Source: Haematococcus lacustris
Lineage: Eukaryota; Chlorophyta; Chlorophyceae; Chlamydomonadales; Haematococcaceae
Assembly: GCA_030144725.1 (NCBI GenBank)
Contig: JASKMD010000029.1
Span: forward strand, 12,072,733-12,136,732
Reading direction: 5' to 3'
Length of the DNA stretch: 64,000 nucleotides
Both the position numbers and the translations under genes were made by a program. Shown here in pieces: positions 53,601 to 64,000 of the stretch. The first letter of the stretch is position 1. Each line of letters opens with the position of its first letter. Under the pieces are notes generated by a model that was not told the DNA's origin, searched no databases, and saw nothing but the letters and a program-made list of their open reading frames with translations.

Positions 53601-56600
53601 ACACCCACCCCTGAACCCTCACCCCTGACCCCCTACCCCCTACCCCTGACCTGCCGCCAAGGCGCTCCACCCCTCCCTCCCTCCCCTCCCTTGCCACTCT
53701 CTCCCCCTGCGCCACCACCCTCTCGGACTGATGTACTCGAGCGAAGCCTGCTGTCAAGCCCACCTCCACATCCCTCCCCGGCATTCACTCACACACCCCT
53801 CCCCTTCCTGCTGGCCTCAGGGCTTCATGGGCCCCAACTACTCCATCTCCACCGCCTGCGCCACCTCCAACTACGCCTTCGTGGCCGCCGCAAACCACAT
53901 CCGCCAGGGGGACTGCGATGTAGTGGTGGTGGGCCCCTCAGCCCCTGCGCCACACCTGACCCCACACCCCACTGCTGCTGCCCCCTCACGGCCTGCACCG
54001 CATCCCTGACTGCCCACCTGCCTCCAGCCTGCCTCTAATGCCAGGCGCCCGCTGCCACCGCCTCCCCAACTTGCCTGGCCCCTGCCGCAGCCCCAGGAGC
54101 TCCCTTGCCCTCCCCTCACACCTGCCATACTGAGCCTGGCTGTGCCCTGTCGCCTGGCACTGGCACTGGACTGTGGCAAGTCCCAGGCCAGCCCATCCAC
54201 CTGCCCAGCACGACCTTGCTGGGCAGGTGGACCCTGCCCGGGTGTGAAGCTGTTGCCCTGCTGGACTAGGCAAGCTACCCTGTCTGAGTACCTTTGCCTT
54301 GAGCTCATGGCTTGGCTGCTGTCCCGCCTCACCTTGCATTGGAGGGCAAGGCATGGCTCAAAGCTGCCACCCTACCTGGTGACAGCCAGCTGCTCCTGCT
54401 GCTCCTGCTCCTGCTCCTGCTGCTCCTGCTGCTGCCTGGCTCCCCTCACACCTGGCTACCCCACCCTCTGCCCTCTCTCACTGCTGATCACTCACACGGT
54501 GGCCCTGCAGGCGGGCGGCAGCGAGGCGCCCATCATCCCGGTGGGCTTGGGGGGCTTTGTGGCCTGCCGCGCCCTCAGCACACGCAATGACAGCCCAGCC
54601 AAGGCATCTAGGCAAGTGGCCTCGCTGCTGCCGCCAGGGGCCTGTTGGCTCTCCGTGCTTCAGCTGATGTGGCGCCCATGCTTGCGCATGCTTGCCCATG
54701 CTTGCCCATGCTTGCCTGCCCCTGCCTGCACATGCCCCCCCTGCCCCTGTGCCCAAGGCCAACGCCACTGCTGCTTTTGAGGCCCCAGCCCCAGCCCCAG
54801 CCCCAGCCCCTCAGGCGCCTGGGCCCTCCTGCCTCTGCCTTAGCCCCTGCCCCTGGTGTTGCCCCACAGGCCGTGGGATGTAGACCGTGATGGCTTCGTG
54901 ATGGGTGAGGGTGCCGGGGTGCTGGTGCTGGAGTCCTTGGAGCACGCCACTAAGCGGGGCGCCAAGATCATTGCCGAGTACATGGGCGGGGCCGTCACGT
55001 GAGGCCTGGGCTGGCAGGGGTAGTAGGGGTTATGAGAGCAGCTCTGTGTGGGGCTAGTTCCAATACCATCCAAACGCCAGGGGCAGAGTGTGCAGCAGCA
55101 GCAGCAGCAGCAGCAGTATTAGTGTTAGTGTTAGCAGCAACTATGTGCATGCCCAACAGCACGTCTGGGGTGACATGCATGTGTGACTCTATATTTTTTG
55201 TTTGCATGTACTCAAAACCGCAGGTGTGACGCACACCACATGACAGACCCCCGAGCTGACGGCCTGGGTGTCAGCACCTGCATAGAGCTGGCTCTCAAGG
55301 ATTCCCGCATGGAGAAGGAGCAGGTCAACTACATCAACGCACACGCCACTAGGTTAGCGGGGCAGCCAGGCCAGTGGGTGGAAGAGCAACAGGCAGGCCC
55401 AGGTCAGCGGGGTAGCCAGGTGGAGGGGCAGTGGGCGGTTGCGGGGCAGTGGCAGTGCTGGGCAGCCCCAGGGCAGCAGGAGGATGCAAGAGTAGGTTAT
55501 GAGCGGGCGCCTGGGTTGGGGTCTGGGCTGTGCAGTACAGGAGCCTGGCCTGCATTGTGCCTGGCCTGCTGGCAGAGCACATCAGTGGCTGAGGGCTGAG
55601 GGCGCGTGGGGCCTGGCAGCCGCCAGTGCTACATGCCCTGGTTTGCCTGCAATGAGTGTGGCGGGTGGAGGGGAACAGGGTGTGTGGCGCACAGCACCAG
55701 AGTGTGGCAGTGGCCGCCGCCGCCGCCGCAGCAGCAGCAGCAGCAGCAGGGTGCAGCAGGGACACAAGGGGCTTGTGGGGCAGCAAGTGCTCCCAGCCTA
55801 CTGCATACAGCTCAGCTCCTGAGGCGCCTGCAGCAAGTGAGGCGGGTGCAAGGGGCTGGCGACCCTGCTAGAAACGTCCTCCCATCTCACGCCGAGTAAC
55901 TGTACTGCCGCCAGTGCCTTTGCTCCTGCCACCGCCGCTGTTGTCTCATGTATGATTTCTCGTGTGTATGTGTCTGCAACCAGGCTGAGCTTACCCTCCG
56001 CTCCATGATCTGCGCTGTGTTCACCCCCTCGTCCTCTTGTGCTCCCTGCTGCTGCTGCTGCTGCTGCTGCTGGGTCTTCGTCCTCTGCTGTTGAGGGCTG
56101 CGCCTGCTGCTGAGCCATCTGCGCGCTGCCCCTCCGCCTTGCCGCCTGCCTGCTGCAGCACGCTGGTGGGGGATGTGGCGGAGGTGAAGGCGGTGCGCAA
56201 GGTGTTCACGGACTTTGGGCACATCAAGATGAACTCCACAAAGTCCATGATTGGGCACTGCTTGGGGGCAGCAGGCGGTCTGGAGGTGAGCAGGCTGGTG
56301 GTGATGATGGTGGTGCATCAGGCAGGTGTGCTGCAGACACGCACCAAGGCAGTGCAAGGGGGCAGTGAGGAAGCTCGCTGCGTAGTCATGGGCTCTGGGC
56401 AGATGACCCTGGTCACGTTACCTCACTACCCAACCTAAGTGTCCCACCTGCCAGCAGAGTCAGGGCCACTGTCAGGGTCAGCCACTGTCAGGGTCAGCAT
56501 TGCACACCAGCATGGAGGGGGCGGGGCGGGGCGGGTCATGGCTGGGCATGCCACAGCAGCACCTGGGGGTATGGGGCGGGACTGGTTGGGTCTGCAGTCA

Positions 56601-57309
56601 GTGCCTGGCGGGGGTTGACCCTGGGCGCAGGTGAGGGGGCTGTGAGGGGTAGGACAAGGAGGCAGTAACAACGAGCCCTGCTGCTGCCCCCCTGAGCCCT
56701 GATGCCGCCCTGCATGAATGCATGCTGCTGCTGGCTGCTGCAGGCCATCGCCGTGATCAAGGCCATTGAGACAGGGTGGGTGCACCCCACTCTGAACCAG
56801 GACAACCTGGTGGAGGAGGTGGCAGGCATTGACACCGTGGCTAACGAGAAGAAGCAGCATGCGGTGAGCCCAGGCAGCTGGCTCACACCAGGGTGGGAGG
56901 CCTGCATAGGTGGTGAGGGCCTTGCTGGGTAAAGCCTGCATGGCGGGCTTGAAGCTGGGACCTAAGGGGGTCAGGGCGCTAGGTTGAGAGGAGGGTGGGG
57001 CAGAGGCACATGGCACTGATCACTTTCCAGCAGAGCATAGGGACAGGGCGCAGGCTCCATTGATGCTGCCACACTGAAATGTCTCACTGCCAGTCACGCT
57101 AAGTCCCCCAGCCAACTCCAATGTTTAGTGAGCATGTGTTGAAGCCAATGTGCGACGCCCTGGTACCATGCTTTTGGTTGGCAGTCATTGGGTCGTAGAA
57201 AATCATACTGTGTCACACTGTTGCCTTGCAGATCACAGCTGGCATCTCAAACTCCTTCGGGTTTGGAGGTCACAACTCGGTGTGCGTGTTCGCCCCGTTC
57301 AAGGGGTGA
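50648..57309 (+). CDS. KAS1: beta-ketoacyl-ACP synthase I, plastid
   Basis: Twelve exons: 50648-51243, 51319-51420, 51575-51626, 52665-52803, 53275-53375, 53821-53928, 54511-54611, 54870-54998, 55224-55352, 56159-56285, 56744-56863, 57232-57309. They sum in frame to 593 residues (538 if the ATG at 50813 is used). The N-terminus is a long Ser/Ala/Arg-rich transit-peptide-like region; the mature part starts [16 protein letters not shown]. It has the active-site Cys in [11 protein letters not shown], the two catalytic His in YINAHATST and GHCLGAAGG, and the nearby Lys. [20 protein letters not shown] and [11 protein letters not shown] favour plant KAS I over KAS II. It condenses malonyl-ACP with acyl-ACP to extend chains to C16 in the plastid. 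Intron 7 (54612-54869) has a GC donor (AG|GCAAGT), required to read [10 protein letters not shown]. Introns carry CAG, CTG, CTCC and GGGCTA simple repeats. Confidence 0.96.
52301..52348 (+). repeat. GGGCTA hexanucleotide microsatellite
   Basis: About eight units in KAS I intron 3. Superficially telomere-like but internal and not TTTAGGG/TTTTAGGG. Confidence 0.9.
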
Positions 57310-57733
57310 TAGCATGCCTGCCTGTGCTCTGATGGATGGCTTTGCACGCCTGGCCTATGCCGCCGCCTATGGTCCCCCGACAGCCTGAGTCATCTCAAGC
57401 TGGAGACATGTGCTCGCCTTCTGAGCGCGCACAACCCTGAGCGGTGGTTTTGTTGACGGCTGGATGTCGGCTCTTTTTGGGCACATTTACCACGTATGGC
57501 ATCGGATATGTTTGGCACGATGCTTGATAATGATTGTCCCGCAGTGGGATGGAGCTTAGTTGACCTGACTCTGCAGGCTCAGAACTACACGAGATGTCCA
57601 ACATAGACTTGGCATTGGGCTATGGGCTTATGGTCAATGTTAATCATGCGTGAACATTGACCAGGAAACCATGCATTCTACCGTTGTTGACCATTAGACT
57701 TGCGCTGCAGTTGCCATTGACAATGCGGTTTGA

Positions 57734-60700
57734 ATGGAGGTTGTAAACTGGGGAAGTAGTCGGTCGCGAAACGAGCGTCGGGGCCCAATCCCTTCAGCTG
57801 CGACGCCTCACCCCATCGCCTCCCACCCTCCGTCCCCGACATCAGGTGATACGCTGCGCTCTCCGAGAGCTTTTACAACCCCTGTTGTCCCTCCTGGCTT
57901 CGAGCTGAACCTCCGCGTGACTTGCCCGCGGCCAGCCCCCTGGTCTCTCACTAGGGCCAGCACCCGGCTTTTGCCTTCGTTTCATGCAGTGGGCATCCCA
58001 GCTCTGACTCAGCTGAACCTCAGCGCACCTCGAAACAAGCAGCCTGCACCTCAGGCAGCATATGACCTGTACGAGTTTGGACCAGGCCCTGTGCGTGTCA
58101 CACACATCGGTGCTGGTCCTGAGCTGCCTAGCCCAACAGCGCCTGGACCTGACCATACCCGGCCCAGCTCAGCACCAAGCCGGACGAATGTGACACCTGA
58201 ACGCCAGTCTGGACCTCCTGCACAGCAACAGCAGCATGGCAGGGTGTCATTGTACGACCATGGTCACGCCGTGTTGGGTCAGTGCTGGTCAGGCCAGTGT
58301 CAAGCTTAGCCATGTAGCACTCTTATTCAACAGCGGAAAGCGGAGACAGCTTACAGTGTGGTGCCTGGCATTTGATGAGCGGTGGGAGGGGGTCCAGGCA
58401 GACCCAGCGGTGCACTAGAAGGCAGGGCAGCAGGCAAATCACGTGGCAAGTCATTGTACAGACAAGGCCACTCACCTTGTTCAGGCAGGAGGGCTAGGCA
58501 AGTGGCGGAGGGGGTCTGTGCGCCCCACACAAGCTCTTGAAGCTGTTGTGGCTACTTTGCTGGTTCCTGTGGCTTGGCACCACCAACACAGGCAATGAAG
58601 CAGCCCTCAGCCCTCAGGGGTGTCACAGCCACATGCTCGTCTCTCAATGGTGATGCCTGGTGCTAGTCCTGTCCACTAAGACTGCCTGCCTGTCGCCCAA
58701 ACGCCCCTCCATTCAAAACTGAGCCTCTGGTCCAGACTGGACATCCATGCATACATGGACTACTGAGTTGTTGACCAGAACCCGCCAGCCCATGACAGCT
58801 CCATGCTATCTAGGCCATGCCCCACCCTCCTCCCACCCTCCCCTGCTCTGCCCTTGCCCAGGGCCCAAGGTGCTGCGGGACCTAGCCCCCTCCATGATTG
58901 GCTCCCCTCCCCGCAGCCCTGGCCAGTTCCTGAGGAAAGGCCAGGGCCCTGAGCTCTGCGTGCGCACCAACCTGGCGCAGGTGGGGGACACTTCTGGGGG
59001 CCACATGGAGGAGGGGCGACAGGGGCAGGCTTGGCAGGCAGGAGGGGAGAGCAGGGGCTAGCGCAGGTAAGGGGCCAGAGGGGCGTGGAGAGATGGGGAT
59101 GGGGTAAACTTAGGAAACCAGCAATACAGCAATCAACGCTCCTTCCTACCCCTGTCACAGGGGTCAGGCAATAGTGTAGATGAAAGGCGGCCATGCCATG
59201 TGCATGGGAACCAATGATCCTCCCCATGTGCACCATGCTCGCATGCGGACCCGCAGTGGCTGAAGCGCCACCCAGTGAACCGTGAGCCGCCCTTTCAGCC
59301 TGGCAATGGAGGGGTGTGCCTCGATCGCAACCAACTGCCAGCAGCCCAGTCAATCTTCAGGTGGGGCCGCACCGCTGCCGTGCACGGTGCATACACTCAC
59401 ATCCTTTTTACAGAGGCACTGAGGTCATTGAGTCAAGTTCCTGAGCCAGTTCTCTGAAGTAAAGAACATAGCCTCATTTGACCACTTAGTCACACTTAGC
59501 CACACTTTGACCAGGATTCCATGCATTCCGGCATTGGCGCCACCGTAAGCACTTTGCCCCCGTTGCCTGACATAGCCACTCTACCACCAAGAGAATGCCA
59601 TATGACACTCTCATGTGCACACCAGTGATTGTGTCGCTGCTAGATATAGAGTTCAGGCTCAGGGTATGAAATGCAATAACCCCTCCTCATCCTCTCCTGC
59701 CCAACAGGGTTGCGCCATGGCATGACATTTTTAAATTCAGGCCATGCCACTTTGTACTGAGTCCTGTATGAGGGCGATTGAAACAAGCACTCCTGCACAC
59801 CACAGCCCAGCCCTGCCCTTCCGCGCCTGCTCTCCCCCTCCTTGTCCCCTACCACCTTTTCAGGCACCTGTATGACCTGGGCAGCATCGACTTTGTGGCT
59901 GTGCGGTGGGTTGGCCCCCAGAACAGCCTGGTGTGGGGGCGGGCGCTGCGGGCCGGCTGCATGAGCTGGGGTCCCCTGCCCTCAGAGGTGCAGGTGGCCA
60001 AGTGGCTGCCCATCTTCCTGGAAGGCATACGTGAGTACCAGGTGTGGTGTGACGCTCACCTCCACGCCGCCAGCTAGCATGGACTCCCTGGGTGGGGTGG
60101 GGATGGGGTGGAGACGAGGCAGGGAGGCGCTGAGCATGCTGGATAGATGAGGGATGCAGGGTGGAGATGAGGGAGGGAGGCGCTGAGCAGCTGTCTCTAA
60201 ATGTCTTGACGTTTGCAGTGAAACGGGAGACCAGGGATATGGATCAGGTTATGACGTGTTGGATGTGTGGCGTAAGGCCTGAGAAGGTGGGAGGGATGTC
60301 ACAAAGGTAGTTTGACAGTACAGGACAACATGCGCATGGGGTTCACACACTCGCATCTCATGCCATTGAACAGCATTCCCAGTGTTTTGTAATGGCACCA
60401 CTGCTGCCTGCTCAGGAACCGTATCGCTTCCTGGCCATTCGAGGCAGTGAGGCCTTGATCAGGGAGGCAGGCCAGGGCCTAGGGCAGTGTGCTGCAGACT
60501 GTGTGCCTCCACTGCACAAGGTGAGCCGAAAGCTGCAAGGAAGGATGGAAGGGAGCCAGCAGGCGAGGAGAATGACAGATCATGTCGTCAAGAGCAAGTG
60601 CCCAGCCTCTGCCTGCTGCTGACCCTGCTGCACCCTCACATGCTGGATTACAGCCTTCATTCCTGACTCAACCAATTAGCTGTCAGGCGGCTGAGCCTGC

Positions 60701-62436
60701 CTGCCTGCCCCCACACCGAATCTTTTTACGTGATACAAAACGGTTGAAACCCAAAGCCCATGTCCACATAGTAGCACTATGTAATGAAAAGGGCTCGAAA
60801 GGAACTGCTGTCGTATGCGCCAACAGCAACCGGTGTAAGCAGCCAGGTAATGGGTTAGGATGCTGAGTGACAAACATCAGCCTGGCCACTTTTAATCAAA
60901 ACACTGCTACACACCTGCCTGCCTGCCTGCCGACACGCTTGCCTGCCTAGCCTGACAGTAAGGCTGGCCGCTTGTTCACCCTGCTGGCCTAAACAGGCTC
61001 TTGACACCCGTGAGCCCACCACTGTGGCTGTGGCCCTGGAGCTGATGCTGCTGGCGCTGCGCCTGGCCCCAAAGGTGATACAGCACAACCCTGAAGCAGC
61101 ACAGCAAACCAGCCTGGCAGGGCAGCTCTGAACTGCTTTTCATGCTTGCCACGCCCTACACCATCGCTGCTGCTATGGCATGCGAGGCAGAAGTGTACGT
61201 GATACCTACACAAAGCCTGCAGCACAAGCACATGATAGGCAGGATGTATACCAGTGCTTATGCTATGCCATACAGCAGCAGTGGGCATGCTGGCCAGGTG
61301 CGGTATGCAGCAGCAAGTGACAGAGCAGGTCAAGGCTGTAGCGTGGGATGGGCTGGGGCTGCAGGACGACTCTCATGCTGGGCTTCAGCTCCGCAAGGCC
61401 GTGTCATTGTGGCTGTGCTGCTGTGTACCAGGTGGCCGAGGTGTGGGTGCATCATCTGTGGCAGCTAGCGCCTGTGTTCAACCTGTTTGTGCTCAAGGGC
61501 AAGTTCCAGGTCAGTGAGCGGGCCAGGCCTGGCCAGGGCTGCTGGGAAGTGGACGGGTTGTGCAAGTCTCTGGCAATAAACAAAATGTTGAGCCCAACAA
61601 GATACAGGGCCAGGGTGAGCAAGAAGGGCAGGGCCACGAGCAAGGGGCCAGTTAAGAGGAGGAATGCAAAGAAAGCCCAGGGACAGGGGCTGACGTTCCC
61701 CTCGTGCATCTGGGCAAGTATTACCATAAACCACACTACAGCCCTGCTCCTCCTGCTTTCCTTGTGAGCTTGTCTGCCCTACCTCATCTTTGCCCTGCCA
61801 TTCCCTAGGTTGACCTGGGCTACAACTCCCGTGACATTGCCAGCATCAAGCAGCTGGTCTTTGACTTAGTGCTGCTGCTGGAGGAGCATGGCGGCCCGCA
61901 CGCCACTGCGCTCATACGCAGGTCAGGCCATGCTGCCTGCCGCATGGCTAGCTGTCATCCTGCGGCCAGTTTTGATGAGGTGCCCAGTGGTCTGTTGGGA
62001 AAGTGGCAATGGCTGCGAGAGCAGCAGCTGAAGCGTTTCCTACCGTTATGGGAGAAATCAGGCTTGGTGTTTTGGAGGAGGAGGCTGATTGCTTGATGCC
62101 TGTAATCCTGACCTGATACCTGTGATACTGATCCTGACCTGGTGCCCGTGATCTTGATCTTGACCTGGTGCCCGTGATCCTGATCTTGACCTGGTGCCCG
62201 TGATCTTGATCTTGACCTGGTGCCTGTGATCCTTATACTGATACTCTCAAACGTTACTGGACACACATGCTTTGTACTCCTGCTGCCAACACGGGGCCGC
62301 TCCTGCCATGGCGCTGGCCTGCAGGTACTGCCGGGGTGTGGACCCAGCCGTCACTGATGCCACCATCGCAAGGCGTTTAGCCAAGGAGAAGGCAAAGCCC
62401 AGCTACCAGGCGTGGAAAGCATACACACTGGCATAG
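57734..62436 (+). CDS. PACRG-like (parkin co-regulated gene) family protein
   Basis: Nine exons: 57734-58277, 58862-58980, 59257-59360, 59864-60041, 60416-60520, 60997-61074, 61432-61509, 61809-61921, 62325-62436. All phases close, giving 476 residues. The first about 180 residues are Pro/Ser/Gln-rich and not conserved. The C-terminal part follows the ParcG fold of helical repeats: LYDLGSIDFVAVRW, KWLPIFLEGIREYQEPYRFL, AIRGSEALI, LPP-type VPPLHKALDTREPTTVAVAL, LMLLALRLAPKVAEVWVHHL, LAPVFNLFVLKGKF, DIASIKQLVFDLVLLLEEHG, and a basic tail. PACRG proteins join the A and B tubules at the ciliary inner junction. In a flagellate alga an axonemal or microtubule role is plausible, but sequence divergence leaves PACRG-like paralogue functions possible. 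It follows KAS I head to tail. Confidence 0.8.
62098..62235 (+). repeat. short tandem repeat of about 27 bp
   Basis: Repeated units built from TGACCTGGTGCCCGTGATC in the last intron of the PACRG-like gene, four to five copies. Confidence 0.75.
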
Positions 62437-62714
62437 CTTACTCTAACAGCTGGAGCGCTGGCTGGGCAACGCCAGTCAGGCATCGACATCAAATGGGCCT
62501 GCAAGCTAGTCTTGACCGCCGATGTCTGATAGCTTTTGACACTGGTCGAGTGACCGCCTGCATTTACCCTGATCCTGAGAATAGCAGCATGGATGGTTTG
62601 TGAAATATGTAATGGATAACACTTCCGCCGGTTGCCGGCCCTCCGGTTGGACGGCGACCTGATGCACCCCCCAGCACGGCCACTCCGCTCCGATGGTGTT
62701 GCTCAGTCCTTGTG

Positions 62715-64000
62715 ATGTCCCCGAAAAAGAACTGCAAGCGCCCCGTCTCCTCCGCAGCCGGTAAGCCGCAGAGCTTGAGGAAAGGCCCCGAAGCTAACTG
62801 ACGACGCGACGAAGTGTGTGCACGACGCGACAATGCGACTCCGTGCATCAAGTCCTGCCGTGCGTGTGTTGTGCTTTCCCGTGTCTGCAGGCGCCAGTGG
62901 TAGTGGGCAGCAAGTCCAGGGGCAGGGGCAGGCTGCCAAGGTAGTGATTGGACAGCGTCGCCAGGTCATTAAGGCTGGCCTGCGTGGCCTTGTGAAGGCA
63001 GCCCTGCCTGATCTCAGCCCAACACAAATAGACGCAGTTGTTGCAGAGCTCAACAAGCGCATGACCATGGGCAGCAAGCAATGCTGCCTAACAGCCGTCC
63101 TGTGCCTCTCCTTGTTGCTCCAGTCCTCCCTAGGCCAGCCCAGTCCAGCCCACCCAAGACTTCCCAGCAGCAGGTCCAGCCCCAGGCCCCCCTCCCCCAC
63201 CTGACCCAGCCTGCCCCTCCCTATGCTCACCCCCGCCATGCCACACGCACCTCACCCCGCACAGCCGCCGCCCCAGCTCAGCTGCCTCCCCCAGTTCAGC
63301 TGGACATCGAGGACCCAAAGCTGCTGGCACAGATCAAGAATGCCATGCAGCTGCTTACCAATGCCAGCGTGATTGTAGCACCTGATGCGTGGCCCCCACC
63401 ACAGTGGCATCAGGCTGCTACCCGGTGAGGTGGCGGTGTTTGAGCAGCCCAGCAGCGCCTGGCCGGTGGCCATGCTCAAGCAGCTTGATGAGGTGCATCT
63501 GACAGGGGACGGCAACTCCCTCAACGCCAACGCCACCACCATCATCACCAGCATCCAGGAGTTCTACCGGCACCCGGGGCGGTTCATCAACAAGTGGGGC
63601 AAGGCGATGGGGGTGGTGGGGGGTGGGTTCAGCCGCCAGGTGAAGAAGCACTTCCCCCAGCTTGTGCTAGGCCGCCTAGACTACAGCCAGCCAGACCCAA
63701 AGCACAGGTGGCGCTTGCCGGCCAACAGCATGCTGCGGCAGCTAGAGTGGAAGGAAGAGGTACTCATGCACAGGAGGCTGCTGGGACTGCCGGCCACGTG
63801 GCGGGAGGGACAGTACTCCATAGGGAAGGGGGGGGCAGGCAGGCTGCCTATAGAGTGTAGGGTGCGATATGTCTTGTTCGTGAACCGCAGCCTAGAGGGC
63901 TGTCAGTCAGCCCCCCATGCCAAACCCCATGGCAACAGCCACCTCCCTCGCACCTGCCCGCGCCCCTTCACCATGCTCCCCATGGTGGGGGTGCGGGCCA
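62715..64000 (+). pseudogene. partial repeat-type gene, layout resembling the Fanzor N-terminal region (runs off window)
   Basis: Exon 1 62715-62760 (MSPKKNCKRPVSSAA) splices in phase to 62891 onward (GASGSGQQVQGQGQAAKVV, QRRQVIKAGLRGLVKAALPD, LSPTQIDAVVAELNKRM). The frame then shifts near 63075 to a Pro-rich part ending LDIEDPKLLAQIKNAMQLL, and again near 63400 to GEVAVFEQPSSAWPVAML, HPGRFINKWGKAMGVV, SMLRQLEWKEEVLMHRRLL and GRLPIECRVRYVLFVNR up to the edge. The order (basic start, RRQVIK, Pro-rich region, LDxEDPxxLxQ, FExPSS) parallels Fanzor copy 5, but the sequences are only distantly alike. I cannot name the family. Two frame changes suggest decay or indels in the assembly. Confidence 0.45.

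Noticed and set aside
1..64000. CRISPR arrays, rRNA or tRNA genes
   Set aside because: The tandem repeats are simple satellites without spacers, and no cloverleaf or rRNA sequence was recognised.

Overview
The window looks like nuclear DNA of a chlorophycean green alga. The evidence is GC-rich, intron-dense genes with GTGCGG/GTGAGT-type donors, hydroxyproline-rich wall proteins, a plastid-type KAS I, a PACRG-family protein and very long GC-rich microsatellites. The Fanzor-like repeat family resembles proteins I associate with Haematococcus/Chlamydomonadales, but the species call is inference. There is one 500-base assembly gap (15149-15648). Gene models were assembled by hand from conserved protein motifs, splice consensus and codon phase; most exon chains close in frame.

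Layout. A short secreted Gly/Ala-rich protein (138-971, -) diverges from a plastid-type FKBP isomerase (1432-5660, +). Two FKBP introns hold decayed Fanzor/TnpB-like fragments. A third Fanzor fragment is split by a 2,977-bp transposon with 14-bp inverted ends and a 7-bp target duplication (6582-9558). Next come a secreted Pro/Ser-rich wall glycoprotein (10213-14511, +), a two-domain methyltransferase (tRNA m3C type plus a family-16-like domain; 15097-21200, -) and a J-domain membrane protein (21605-24718, -). A secreted GH31 alpha-glucosidase follows (25476-38160, +, 21 exons, 1266 residues); its introns carry a ~950-bp GGGGCA array, a GGGGCGA array and a 679-bp hAT-type element.

Between 38 and 50.5 kb the sequence is accessory and rearranged. 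It holds a Fanzor C-terminal fragment fused to the GH31 stop, a Ty3/gypsy integrase relic, a gene built from four tandem PPC-like repeats (41273-47379, -), a stray piece of the GH31 3' end, and the N-terminal part of a Fanzor gene broken at nearly the same point at which the 38-kb fragment begins. From 50.6 kb housekeeping genes resume: KAS I (50648-57309, +, 12 exons), a PACRG-like gene (57734-62436, +, 9 exons) and a partial, frame-disturbed repeat-type gene running off the right edge.

The host genes do not form a pathway; they are a normal eukaryotic neighbourhood (plastid fatty-acid synthesis, protein folding, tRNA modification, ciliary or cytoskeletal factor, secreted carbohydrate hydrolase, wall proteins). 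The coherent theme is the mobile layer: at least five Fanzor-like copies, a transposon nested in one of them, and gene-fragment duplications at their break points.
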